A DNA stretch of 41,145 nt, taken from Treponema sp. (GTDB taxonomy: Bacteria; Spirochaetota; Spirochaetia; Treponematales; Breznakiellaceae). How positions within the stretch are numbered: the stretch's first letter is position 1; every line of letters begins with the position of its first letter. Below, in pieces: positions 7,724-15,692 of the stretch. Below the pieces are notes generated by a model. The model searched no databases. It saw nothing but the letters and a program-made list of their open reading frames with translations, and was not told the DNA's origin. The stretch covers positions 1-41,145 of the forward strand of contig JAISQJ010000019.1 of the NCBI GenBank assembly GCA_031274285.1, given 5' to 3'. A program made the translations under genes and the position numbers.

Positions 7724-8641
7724 ATGAAGGTTTCCGCGGCAAATCTGCTAAAACGTATGTACGCCCATAAATATGTGTATCTGCTGGTTCTTCCATTGGC
7801 CGCCTTTTATATCATTTTTTCCTACATTCCCATGTACGGCATAAGCCTGGCCTTTAAAACTTTTAATTATTCTCTGGGAATTACCGGAAGTCCCTGGAAC
7901 AATTTTCAAAATTTCAAAGAAGTCCTAACGGAACCTCTTTTTTTCCGTGCCTTCCGAAACACCTGCCTGATTAGCCTTGGCCGGCTGGTAATAGAGTTCC
8001 CCATACCGATTGTATTAGCCCTCCTCCTGAATGAAATATCAAAGTACCGGCTTAAGCGGATCTACCAAACCATCTTCACGTTCCCCCATTTTTTAAGCTG
8101 GGTAATCATGAGCGGTATTCTTATCAACATGTTGAGTGACCGGGGAGTGGTGAACCAGATTCTGGAGGCCATGGGAAAAGATAAGAACCGGATTCTTATG
8201 GAGCCGGTAAATTTTGTAGCCCTTGTTTTCGGTTCCAATATCTGGAAGGAGGCGGGCTGGTCAACTATTCTCTACCTTGCTTCAATTGCGGGAATCAACC
8301 CGGAACTCTACGAGGCGGCTACGGTGGATGGGGCCAACCGCTGGCAGCAAGTCTGGGTAATCACATGGCCCACCATTCAGAATACCGCCCTTATCCTCCT
8401 GATCCTTGCGGTAGGGAATACGATGAACGGCGGCTTTGACCAAATCTTTAACATGTATAACCCCACGGTATTCAAATACGGCGACATTATCGATACCTAT
8501 GTATACCGCAGTGCCTTTAGGGATTCCACCGGATTTGGATTTACTACCACCGTTGGATTCATGAAATCCATTGTGAATTTCGCTCTTCTCTTTGGGGCGA
8601 ACAAGGTAGTCCGATTGATGGGTTCGGAGGGGTTGTTATGA
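7724..8641 (+). CDS. Carbohydrate ABC transporter permease (LplB-like)
   Basis: The first of two inner-membrane channel subunits of a CUT1-type importer. About six transmembrane helices can be seen, starting at YVYLLVLPLAAFYIIFSYIP. The conserved cytoplasmic loop that contacts the ATPase is present as EAATVDGANRWQQVWVITWP (EAA motif, about residues 196-215). The start at 7724 follows AGGAGGAACCGGC; an in-frame extension upstream to 7553 falls inside the previous gene and has no such signal. The stop overlaps the next permease start by four bases. No ATPase gene is present in the operon. Confidence 0.92.
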   Translation: MKVSAANLLKRMYAHKYVYLLVLPLAAFYIIFSYIPMYGISLAFKTFNYSLGITGSPWNNFQNFKEVLTEPLFFRAFRNTCLISLGRLVIEFPIPIVLALLLNEISKYRLKRIYQTIFTFPHFLSWVIMSGILINMLSDRGVVNQILEAMGKDKNRILMEPVNFVALVFGSNIWKEAGWSTILYLASIAGINPELYEAATVDGANRWQQVWVITWPTIQNTALILLILAVGNTMNGGFDQIFNMYNPTVFKYGDIIDTYVYRSAFRDSTGFGFTTTVGFMKSIVNFALLFGANKVVRLMGSEGLL

Positions 8642-9519
8642 ATGGACGGCACAGAATAAATATTGTGGATATGATACTACTCGTTTTTTTGGGAATAGTT
8701 GCCCTGGTATGCCTTTTTCCGTTTTATCAAACCGTGATATTATCGTTCTCAAAAATGAGCGATGTAGGGCTGCAGAAAGTTTTCCTGCTGCCCCGATCGT
8801 TTGACCTGTCTTCTTACAAGTATTTGATTGACGAAGGCAAAATGCTGCGGGGGGCCGGTGTTACGGTTATTGTTACCATTTCGGGTACGCTCCTCAGCCT
8901 GGTGGTGACTACCGCCGGCGCCTATGCCCTTACCAAAAAGACAATGCCCGGCAGGAATTTGATATTCAACGGCATCATACTGACCATGTTTTTTTCCGGC
9001 GGCCTTATTCCCTATTTTCTTACGATCCAGTCTTTGGGGCTTGCCAATACGATACCAGTGATGATCGTCCCCGTGGCGGTCAATACCTTTAACCTCATCC
9101 TGATGAAAAATTTTTTGGCGGCCATCCCGGCGGAGCTGGAGGAATCGGCAAAGATTGATGGGGCCAACGAGCTGATTATTCTTGCCCGTATTATCGTCCC
9201 TGTGTCCATGCCCATCATCGCCACCATTGCCCTCTTTTATGCCGTAGACCGCTGGAATGAATGGTGGCATGCCATGATCTTTATTAGTGACACCACCCGT
9301 TATCCCTTGCAGCTTGTATTGCGGGACGCAATTATTAACATTACCAGTGTAATGACCGATACAACGGCCATTGAAATGGCAGGAAAAACCAGGACCTATT
9401 ACCAGGAATCGGTAAAGGCGGCGATTATTGTTATTTCCGCGGTTCCTATTTTATTAGTTTATCCTTTTCTGCAGCGATACTTTGCCGCAGGGATCATGAT
9501 AGGCTCGATTAAGGGATAG
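8638..9519 (+). CDS. Carbohydrate ABC transporter permease (YtcP-like)
   Basis: The second permease subunit, pairing with the product of the preceding gene. It has about six membrane helices and the EAA-type loop EESAKIDGANELIILARIIVP (near 163-183). The C-terminus ends in QRYFAAGIMIGSIKG, a conserved ending of this subgroup; the second ABC operon in this window ends in QRYFVKGMVLGSVKG. The start codon overlaps the previous stop (ATGA), which implies coupled translation and equal amounts. The 41 bases to the convergent recO gene hold no clear terminator stem. Confidence 0.92.
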   Translation: MNGRHRINIVDMILLVFLGIVALVCLFPFYQTVILSFSKMSDVGLQKVFLLPRSFDLSSYKYLIDEGKMLRGAGVTVIVTISGTLLSLVVTTAGAYALTKKTMPGRNLIFNGIILTMFFSGGLIPYFLTIQSLGLANTIPVMIVPVAVNTFNLILMKNFLAAIPAELEESAKIDGANELIILARIIVPVSMPIIATIALFYAVDRWNEWWHAMIFISDTTRYPLQLVLRDAIINITSVMTDTTAIEMAGKTRTYYQESVKAAIIVISAVPILLVYPFLQRYFAAGIMIGSIKG

Positions 9520-9560
9520 ATCATAGGGAATCCAAAGAATTAAACGGCTAATCCCCCCCC

Positions 9561-10286
9561 TTAAAAATTCCAGGTGGGAAGTTCCTTCCCCAGAATACCG
9601 GCCATCAGGGCTGTTACCACCGTCCGGGCCTGGGCCAGGGAAGCGGGCTCCGCGGTGACCCGCTCAAGCCGACCGGGGTCCAGGTCCTGCACCGCCCTAA
9701 GCCAGCGCCGTGCGCCGGGACTTAGGGGCAAAAAGCGATCCCCGGACCCGGCGCCGCGCTGGAATTCCCCCTCCAGCTTATCGAACCATAGGAGTTCACC
9801 GGGGGCTTCGCCGGGGCGGTTTTCGCCCAGGTCCGGCCTTAATCCCAGGAAGCCTGCCCAGTTCCACAGAAATTGGGTGAAGATCCGGCCCGTGGCCCCC
9901 TCGCCGGCCTCCGCCAGGGCTTCCAGGCTGGCGTTCGCCAGGGACAGGGCCTTTTCCCAGTTCCCCCCGCCCCCGTGGGAAGCCAGAATCGTATCCGCCA
10001 CCGCACCGGCCGCCATGGCCCGCTCGTAGAGTTCCCGCAGGCCCGGTCGCCAGGATGTAACATCAAAATCGTTCACCCGGCGGGAATCCCGTACCGGGTC
10101 CAGGTAGTAGTACAGGGTCCCCCAGTGGAAGGGGGACACATGGGAGCGGAGTTTACTCTTAGCCCCCCCGTAGACCGTGGCCCGGAGGATACCATCCCCG
10201 GAACTGAGAAACCATGCCTCCCGGTTGGATTCCCCAAAGGGCGCGGTCTTCAAAACCAGGGCCTGGCAGATAAAGGTCCGGGACAT
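9561..10286 (-). CDS. recO: DNA repair protein RecO
   Basis: RecO helps load RecA on SSB-coated single-strand DNA and anneals complementary strands in the RecF pathway. The N-terminal OB fold is recognisable (ALVLKTAPFGESNREAWFLS, then GILRATVYGGAKSKLRSHVSPF), followed by the helical domain with NDFDVTSWRP and the YERAMAAGAVADTIL region. The C-terminal zinc-finger cysteines found in many RecO proteins are missing; the only cysteine seen is near the N-terminus. Length (241) is normal. The ATG lies four bases after the DUF2147 stop, so the two are co-transcribed. Confidence 0.88.
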   Translation of the reverse strand: MSRTFICQALVLKTAPFGESNREAWFLSSGDGILRATVYGGAKSKLRSHVSPFHWGTLYYYLDPVRDSRRVNDFDVTSWRPGLRELYERAMAAGAVADTILASHGGGGNWEKALSLANASLEALAEAGEGATGRIFTQFLWNWAGFLGLRPDLGENRPGEAPGELLWFDKLEGEFQRGAGSGDRFLPLSPGARRWLRAVQDLDPGRLERVTAEPASLAQARTVVTALMAGILGKELPTWNF

Positions 10287-10290
10287 GGAC

Positions 10291-10794
10291 TTAGGGTCTT
10301 AGGGATAGCGCTTCTTCCCTGGCGGCTTTTTGCCAATACTGGCTCCGGCCTATGCCCAGGCCGATTTCACCCCGCATCTCCAGGGTATCGGCTTTGAATT
10401 TATCCCCGTCCGCGGCATGGAAAGTAATTTTACACTTGTACATATTGCCGTCGCTGGGATCGATCACATTACCGTTTGCCCAATGGCCGGGCTTCTCCAT
10501 GGTCAGGCCGAAAATCCAGGGGGTACCCACCACCATCATCTCATTCACCCTGCCGGACACGGGAAACCCCCGGTAGCTTTCCCTGCACCTTAGGGCCCGG
10601 ACATCGGGGGCATGTTCCGCGGTGGACAGAACCTTACCGTAGAGTTTGCCCCCCTCCTGATAGATCTCCCAGCCCGCGGTTACCCTGCCGGTCTTATCGT
10701 CAATACTCAGCCAATAACCTTCCACGGGGTCCGCCGCAGACAAGGCCCTTCCCAAAAGCAATAAACCGCATACGATGACCGTAATCCTCTTCAT
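10291..10794 (-). CDS. DUF2147-family secreted protein
   Basis: A small exported protein of unknown function. It has a clean signal peptide (MKRITVIVCGLLLLGRALSAAD) and then the DUF2147 pattern: DPVEGYWLSIDDKTG near the N-terminus, a strand-rich middle and GNVIDPSDGNMYKCKITFH, ending with a segment giving LEMRGEIGLGIGRSQYW. The family is a small lipocalin-like beta barrel, and proteins of this type are common in Gram-negative periplasms. GGGGAG four bases before the ATG supports the start. It stands between the GH2 gene and recO, with no functional link evident. Confidence 0.85.
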   Translation of the reverse strand: MKRITVIVCGLLLLGRALSAADPVEGYWLSIDDKTGRVTAGWEIYQEGGKLYGKVLSTAEHAPDVRALRCRESYRGFPVSGRVNEMMVVGTPWIFGLTMEKPGHWANGNVIDPSDGNMYKCKITFHAADGDKFKADTLEMRGEIGLGIGRSQYWQKAAREEALSLRP

Positions 10795-10833
10795 TTTTCT
10801 CCCCTTTATTTCTGGATAAAACGATGCGGTTTT

Positions 10834-12606
10834 TCACTGATGCATGACACCCATCTTTCGGGTATTAATCTCCTTGAGGATCTCAGGATCAACTTTGAAA
10901 TTGCGGTCCATGTCCATGATGCCGTTGATCTCCTGCTGTACATCCGTCACCTGAGTATAGCAAAAGCCGCAGACCCCATCAAGTTTTTTAATGGCCGTGG
11001 TGATGGTGTCGAACCGTTTAACATACTCCTCCGGGGAATTTACCTTGTTGCCGTAACCCCAGCCCTCTCCCCGGTTGCTAAAGGCGATGCCGCCGAATTC
11101 GCTGATGATCACCGGCTGTCCCCCGTACCCATAACCCTGGGCAAAGGCAAAGCGGTCCTTGTTATGGCTCACCTCGTTATCGAGGATTGCGTCCAGTTTT
11201 TCATAGCGATGTAAAAGATCTTCCCCCTTCTCCTCGTAATCGTGGAGGGTGATAATGTCCGACACCGTATGCTCCCAGCCGTCGTTGCAGATCACCGGCC
11301 GGTGGGGATCGTAGGCCTTGGTTAGGCAGTAGATCGCTTCGGTAAAGAGCTGCTGGGACCGGCCGGTCCTTATCCCCGGCACCCCCCAGGATTCATTAAA
11401 GGGGGTCCAGGTGATGATCGAGGGGTGGTTGTAGTTTTGTTTCACCACTTCCATCCACTCCCGGGTAAAATTGCTTACCGCCGTATCACTGAACTCGTAG
11501 GCCGCGGCCGCTTCGCTCCACACCAAGAGACCCTTCACATCGGCCCAGTAGAGGAACCGCTCGTCCTCAATTTTCTGATGCTTCCGTACCCCGTTGTAGC
11601 CCGCCGCTAAAATCTTGTCGATGTCGTTGATCAGGGCCTGTTCGCCGGGGGCGCTGATTCCCGATTCCCTCCAGTAGCCCTGGTCCAGGATAAGCCGCTG
11701 GTACAGGGGACCCCCGTTAAGGAGGACGGCGTTCCCCTCAATGTTAATATCCCTCATACCGAAGTAAGAAAGAACCCGATCCACAAGCCTGCCGTTCCTG
11801 GTAAGCGTAAAACTTATGTCGTAAAGGTCCGGCTTTTCAGGGGACCAGGGCCGTATCCCCCATTCGCAGAGGGCCGTGGACCTGAGATCCACCGTAAGGG
11901 AAAGTCTGTTTTTCAATGCCGGCGCCGTGATGCGGTTGACCGTGCTGCCCTGGAAGCTTACGGAAGCTTCAAAGACCAGATCGTCCCCGGCATGGCTGAG
12001 TTCCGCCTCAAGCTCCAGGATGCCCCCGGCCAGCGCCGGAGTCATCTTTATCCCGGCGATGCGGACCTCCGGAACCTGCTCAATCCAGACGCTTTTCCAG
12101 ATCCCGGTGTTCTGCAGATACCAGCAGCCAAAATTACCGTCTCTCCAGCGCTGCTTTCCCCGGGGCTGGGCGGTGTCAAAGGAATCCGCCGCCCGGACGG
12201 TGATTTGGTTATCCCCCCGTCTGGCCAAGTCTGTGATGTCAAAGGAGAAACGGGCGTAGCCGCCTGAGTGTTCCCCCGCTAAGGCGCCGTTTACCCATAC
12301 CTGGGTATGGTAATCGCTGCCTTCAAAGTGGAGCAGTATCCGCTTGCCCTGGGCCTTGTCCAGTCCCACGGTCCGCTGATACCAAACCACATCATGGCGG
12401 CCCTGGTCCCCAATGCCGCTGGCGGGGTACTCGTAGGTAAAGGGGACCGTGATTTCCCTTCCCGCCGGAAAGGAGCGATACCATTTCCTGCTCCTGCCTT
12501 CATCGGAGTCGTCGAAGGCGAAATTCCATTTTCCGTCAAGTTTTTCCCATGAATTCTTGCCCCGTACGAACTGGGGGCGGGGATAATCCGGCTGATAACA
12601 CTGCAA
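10834..12606 (-). CDS. Glycoside hydrolase family 2 enzyme
   Basis: A retaining exo-glycosidase of the beta-galactosidase/beta-glucuronidase/beta-mannosidase family. The order is the GH2 sugar-binding domain (YPRPQFVRG, then DGKWNFAFDD), an immunoglobulin-like domain (about 180-270) and a TIM barrel. The acid/base glutamate is in FNESWG (E405) and the nucleophile in ISEFGG (E503). No signal peptide is seen, so it is probably cytosolic and acts on imported sugars. I place the start at TTG 12606: GGAGG lies six bases before it and the protein then begins as family members do. An ATG five codons upstream (12621) has no such signal. The frame continues to 12789 but overlaps argA. Exact substrate unknown. 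Confidence 0.88.
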   Translation of the reverse strand: MQCYQPDYPRPQFVRGKNSWEKLDGKWNFAFDDSDEGRSRKWYRSFPAGREITVPFTYEYPASGIGDQGRHDVVWYQRTVGLDKAQGKRILLHFEGSDYHTQVWVNGALAGEHSGGYARFSFDITDLARRGDNQITVRAADSFDTAQPRGKQRWRDGNFGCWYLQNTGIWKSVWIEQVPEVRIAGIKMTPALAGGILELEAELSHAGDDLVFEASVSFQGSTVNRITAPALKNRLSLTVDLRSTALCEWGIRPWSPEKPDLYDISFTLTRNGRLVDRVLSYFGMRDINIEGNAVLLNGGPLYQRLILDQGYWRESGISAPGEQALINDIDKILAAGYNGVRKHQKIEDERFLYWADVKGLLVWSEAAAAYEFSDTAVSNFTREWMEVVKQNYNHPSIITWTPFNESWGVPGIRTGRSQQLFTEAIYCLTKAYDPHRPVICNDGWEHTVSDIITLHDYEEKGEDLLHRYEKLDAILDNEVSHNKDRFAFAQGYGYGGQPVIISEFGGIAFSNRGEGWGYGNKVNSPEEYVKRFDTITTAIKKLDGVCGFCYTQVTDVQQEINGIMDMDRNFKVDPEILKEINTRKMGVMHQ

Positions 12607-12637
12607 GATAAACCTCCACATAAACAGGGGACCCTGT

Positions 12638-13990
12638 CTAGCTAAGCTCCAGGGCGAAGACCTTGCTGCCGCGGCTGTGGTCGTAGAGCTTCCGCCGTTT
12701 TTCCGGCAGACTCTCCACCCTAACTTCCCGGAAACCCAGCAGTTCGAACCAGTCCTGGGTGCGGGTGGTAAGCACAAAAACCCTGGCAAGCCCCTTCTTC
12801 CGGGCCTGGCTCACCAGGTAGCCCACAATGCGCCGCCCCAGACCCATGTCCGCATAGAGGGGGTCCGTGGCGATGGCGGCAATCTCCCCCTGGGCTTCGC
12901 CCCATTCGTGGAGGGCTCCGCAGGCGTGCACCGAGCCGTCGATCTCAAAGACCGCAAAGTCCCCCTTCTTTTCCAGAATCTGTTCGGCGCTCCGCTTTAT
13001 CAGGATACCCTGCCTCATCAAGGGGTCCATAAGCCGCAGGATCACCGGAATGTCCCGGCTCCGCAGGGGCCGGATAGATTCATACTCGTCGCTGTAGACC
13101 ATGGTGCCGGAACCCAGGTTGGAAAAGAGTTCCCGCAGAATGGCGCCGTCTTCCTGACCGCTGACCAGGTGAACCCGCTCCACCCCGGCCTGGGATGCCT
13201 TAAGGGCCAGGGCCAGTTCCCGCAGGGGCCGGTCATCCCCCTGGCCGTTGGCCTGGCCAATGGACAGACCATTGGCCTTAAGGACCGCCTTCGCCTCCGA
13301 GGGGGTAAGCCGCAGGGCCCGTCCGTCTTCCGCCAGTTCCACCCCCTCGGGCAGTTTGTAGATGTCCGAGCGCAGCCCCCCGCCCAGGGCCACAAAGAAC
13401 AGCTTTACCGCGCCCAGGGCCTCAGCCGCGGCCAGGGCAATCTCGTCACTGGGCACATTGTAGGGCTTCCCTGCGGGACTGTAACCGATACAGGGCAGGA
13501 TAGGCACCATACCCTGGTCCAGAGTCTTGGTAAGGGAATCGCTTAAAATCTTGTCCACCGCGCCCGTATGTTCCATGTCCGTTCCGTCCACCACCCCCAT
13601 GCCCCGGGCCCGGACAAAGTTGCCAATCACCGCATCCACCCGGCTCCCCGCCAGGCCGGTCATAAAACGGGCGGCCACATGGAAGGCCGCCATCTCCACA
13701 AAGGGAATGGAAGCGGCGGTAGTAACCCTGTGGGAAAGAATATACGAAGAGGCCATGCCGTATTCCCCCAGCACCGCATCGATCCATTCCTTAGCTCCCG
13801 GTACAATGACCACCCGGAAACCGGTCTGGGCCAGCAGGGCCAGGTCCTTCACCAGGAGCGGAAAAAGCGGGTCCTCGGTTACGGGGAAATCAATCTTAAA
13901 AACCATGGTGGAGCCTTCAAAGCGGCTTTGGTAGTGAAAAGCCTCCCGGATAAGCTCCACCCGGGACCAGGGTTTGCCGGTTTCAGCCAT
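12638..13990 (-). CDS. argA: Amino-acid N-acetyltransferase (N-acetylglutamate synthase)
   Basis: It transfers an acetyl group from acetyl-CoA to glutamate, the first step of arginine synthesis. The two-domain arrangement of classical ArgA is visible: an amino-acid-kinase-like domain (about 1-280; VVIVPGAKEWIDAVL, VDKILSDSL, PCIGYSPAGKPYNV) and a GNAT domain (about 300-450) with the acetyl-CoA loop (LYADMGLGRRIVGYLVSQARKKG). Other arginine genes are not in the window. I use ATG 13990; an in-frame TTG lies two codons earlier. The Shine-Dalgarno is weak. A palindrome (TAAACGTTTA, 14001-14010) and a strong stem (14016-14040) lie directly upstream and could carry regulation. The GH2 gene follows after 31 bases. 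Confidence 0.87.
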   Translation of the reverse strand: MAETGKPWSRVELIREAFHYQSRFEGSTMVFKIDFPVTEDPLFPLLVKDLALLAQTGFRVVIVPGAKEWIDAVLGEYGMASSYILSHRVTTAASIPFVEMAAFHVAARFMTGLAGSRVDAVIGNFVRARGMGVVDGTDMEHTGAVDKILSDSLTKTLDQGMVPILPCIGYSPAGKPYNVPSDEIALAAAEALGAVKLFFVALGGGLRSDIYKLPEGVELAEDGRALRLTPSEAKAVLKANGLSIGQANGQGDDRPLRELALALKASQAGVERVHLVSGQEDGAILRELFSNLGSGTMVYSDEYESIRPLRSRDIPVILRLMDPLMRQGILIKRSAEQILEKKGDFAVFEIDGSVHACGALHEWGEAQGEIAAIATDPLYADMGLGRRIVGYLVSQARKKGLARVFVLTTRTQDWFELLGFREVRVESLPEKRRKLYDHSRGSKVFALELS

Positions 13991-14000
13991 AACCAAAGGA

Positions 14001-14010
14001 TAAACGTTTA
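14001..14010. promoter_or_regulatory. Perfect 10-bp palindrome before argA
   Basis: TAAACGTTTA is fully self-complementary and lies 10 bases before the argA ATG. Its place between a hairpin and the start codon suits an operator or a translation-level element, but ten bases alone are weak evidence. Confidence 0.3.
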
Positions 14011-14015
14011 CCCCC

Positions 14016-14040
14016 GGTCCGGCAATAGAAAGGCCGGACC
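14016..14040 (-). other. Hairpin between XRE gene and argA
   Basis: Perfect eight-base GC-rich arms (GGTCCGGC at 14016-14023 and GCCGGACC at 14033-14040) enclose a nine-base loop. No T-tract follows on the minus strand, so it is not a standard terminator. It may end or process the XRE transcript or form part of the argA leader. Confidence 0.5.
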
Positions 14041-14056
14041 AAATCAGAACGCCCCG

Positions 14057-14440
14057 TCATGTTTCCAATTCCCTCAGATGATCCGCAATAACCTTGCCCA
14101 CCGCCTCCTTAACCGCCCGCTCAACCGCAGCCCCCACGGCCTCCTCAATATCCGTTAGGACCGCGCCCCGGATCCTGCGCACCATTCCCGCGGGGGAAGG
14201 GGGCATGGAGAATAATTCAGGGGGATCAATTTCCAGGGCCGCGGCAAGCCGTTCCAGCACTTCGGGGGTGGGGAACTTCCTTGCCAGTTCGATCATGGCA
14301 ATATAGTGGGTGGAAATATCCGCTTTCCTCGCCAAGCCCGCCTGCGATAAACCAAGAATACGCCTGTTTTCCTTCATATTAGAAGCCAATAGCTCTCTAA
14401 GCCCTGCCATACCCAGCCTACTTGCCTTTAAGACAAGCAT
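14057..14440 (-). CDS. XRE-family helix-turn-helix regulator
   Basis: A small DNA-binding protein. The HTH_3 domain spans about residues 20-75: KENRRILGLSQAGLARKADIS, then HYIAMIELARKFPTPEVLERLAAALEIDP, the standard five-helix Cro/CI pattern. The remaining 50 residues are an alanine-, glutamate- and valine-rich helix (EEAVGAAVERAVKEAV) that probably dimerises. Start uncertain: the frame opens with TTG at 14452, and ATG codons exist at 14440, 14410 and 14365; I use 14440. The gene diverges from the response regulator, and a dyad at 14488-14506 in the shared intergenic region is a natural candidate for its operator. Confidence 0.8.
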   Translation of the reverse strand: MLVLKASRLGMAGLRELLASNMKENRRILGLSQAGLARKADISTHYIAMIELARKFPTPEVLERLAAALEIDPPELFSMPPSPAGMVRRIRGAVLTDIEEAVGAAVERAVKEAVGKVIADHLRELET

Positions 14441-14456
14441 AATTTTTTCCAACCCC

Positions 14457-14485
14457 TTGACAACTTGCCGATAAGGTATTTACAT
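14457..14485 (+). promoter_or_regulatory. Sigma-70 promoter of the response regulator gene
   Basis: A consensus -35 box TTGACA (14457-14462) is followed after exactly 17 bases by TTACAT (14480-14485). This is the best-formed promoter in the window. Predicted transcription starts near 14492, giving a leader of about 78 bases. Confidence 0.6.
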
Positions 14486-14487
14486 AG

Positions 14488-14506
14488 TGAGATTATGATT
14501 ATCTCA
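14488..14506. promoter_or_regulatory. Operator-like dyad over the transcription start
   Basis: TGAGAT (14488-14493) and ATCTCA (14501-14506) form a perfect six-base dyad around TATGATT, with two further paired positions inside. It begins two bases after the -10 box and so covers the predicted start of transcription, the usual place for a repressor site. The divergent XRE protein is the obvious candidate to bind it. Confidence 0.45.
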
Positions 14507-14520
14507 TAGGTAACTGGCTC

Positions 14521-14541
14521 CGGTGAAACCCCGTTTCACCG
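14521..14541 (+). other. Leader hairpin upstream of the response regulator
   Basis: Perfect nine-base arms (CGGTGAAAC at 14521-14529 and GTTTCACCG at 14533-14541) with a three-base loop lie in the predicted 5' leader, about 15 bases before the ribosome binding site. It lacks a T-tract. It may stabilise the message or influence translation. Confidence 0.5.
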
Positions 14542-14569
14542 TATAAAAGATCATACAGGAGGAGGAACT

Positions 14570-14938
14570 ATGGCGGGCGATAAGAAAAACATCCTTACCC
14601 TCGATGATTCCGTAACGCAGTTGGCAATCTATAAATCATTATTGGGAAGCCAGTATACCCTATGGCCCTGCACTTCGCCATTAAAGGCATTACAGCTCTT
14701 AAAAAAGGCAAGCATAGATTTAATCACCGTAGATATAGAAATGCCCGAAATGACGGGCTTTGAATTCGTAAAGGAAATCAAAAAGGACAAAGATTTAAAA
14801 GAAATTCCGGTTATAGTTATTTCGAGCCATAAGGATATCCAGGACGCCGTAAAACACGGCGCCAGTGCGTATATAAAAAAGCCTGTAAAAGCCGTTGAAT
14901 TACGGGAAAAGATAGCCCAGTCGCTCGGGGCAGGGTAA
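14570..14938 (+). CDS. Single-domain response regulator (CheY-like receiver)
   Basis: A stand-alone receiver domain of 122 residues with no output domain. The acidic pocket (D12, D13), the phosphoacceptor D55 (in VDIEMPEM), the switch serine near 85-86 (VISS) and the conserved lysine (K103/K104 in YIKKP) are all present, so it should accept phosphate. Such proteins act through protein contacts, as CheY or a phosphorelay intermediate. The ribosome binding site is strong (AGGAGGAGG about five bases before ATG). No kinase is adjacent; the nearest is the hybrid kinase at 29320. It diverges from the XRE gene, and its promoter carries an operator-like dyad. Confidence 0.9.
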   Translation: MAGDKKNILTLDDSVTQLAIYKSLLGSQYTLWPCTSPLKALQLLKKASIDLITVDIEMPEMTGFEFVKEIKKDKDLKEIPVIVISSHKDIQDAVKHGASAYIKKPVKAVELREKIAQSLGAG

Positions 14939-14989
14939 GGTAGTCCTTTTCACATTGAAAACGTCAAATTTCTATGTTAGGTTATACCC

Positions 14990-15619
14990 ATGGGCGTCAA
15001 TCCGAACATGCCCCTGCGTCTTTTATTGTACATAGCCCGGATCTACGAATACCTCATTGAACAGTGGAAAAAGGGCAGTCTGTACCGGGAACGGCTTATC
15101 AAGCTTCCCTTTCCCCAGTTCATCGTCCTGTACAACGGGATAAAACCCTATCCGGACCGGGTAACGCTGAAACTATCGGACTGCTTTGAGGCGGTAGGGG
15201 AGCTTATGGGCAAGGCGGTTACGGGGCCGGCGCTGGAACTCATCGTGCAGGTATATAATATTAACCAGGGCTACAACGAGGAGCTGGTGGGGCGCAGTGA
15301 GAATCTGAAGGGGTACAGCAGCTTCATAGGGCGGGTGAGGGAGAACCGGAAGGCGATGGGGCTGGAAGGGGCGATGAAGGAAGCGGTGGAATACTGCATA
15401 GCGCACAACATACTGAGCGCCTTTTTAATTAAGCACAGTACGGAGGTAAAGAACATGCTGTTAACGGAATGGAACATAGACGATGCCAAGGAAGTGTGGC
15501 AGGAGGAAGCCAGGGAAGAGGGCAGAGAAGAAGGCAGGGCGGAAACGGTCAAAGAAGTATTGGAACTCATCAGGCAGGGCTATATCAGTGAAGAAGAACT
15601 CCGGAAATATTTGAAATAG
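14990..15619 (+). pseudogene. N-terminally truncated Rpn/PD-(D/E)XK nuclease
   Basis: The product matches the C-terminal two-thirds of the Rpn family (recombination-promoting nuclease/putative transposase), often present in many copies in treponemes. It begins at the NPNMPLRLLLYIARIYE block, which in full-length proteins follows the catalytic PD-(D/E)XK strand, and then shows LPFPQFIVLYNG and the charged tail with EEAREEGREEGRAE repeats. The N-terminal part with the metal-binding acidic residues is missing, and the 51 bases between the response regulator stop and this ATG cannot hold it. The remaining 209-codon frame is open, and no Shine-Dalgarno is visible. It is probably a decayed copy, though a separate role for the fragment cannot be excluded. 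Confidence 0.7.
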
Positions 15620-15651
15620 GCCGGCGTTTTCCGGAAGTTATACCGGGGCTT

Positions 15652-15679
15652 TTGCGGGACGGCCCTTTTCAGCTAGAAT
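15652..15679 (+). promoter_or_regulatory. Candidate iorA promoter very close to the start codon
   Basis: TTGCGG (15652-15657) and TAGAAT (15674-15679) are separated by 16 bases. Only 13 bases separate the -10 box from the iorA ATG, so the transcript would have a leader of about seven bases or fewer, consistent with the lack of any Shine-Dalgarno before iorA. Confidence 0.35.
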
Positions 15680-15692
15680 AATCCCGCCATAT

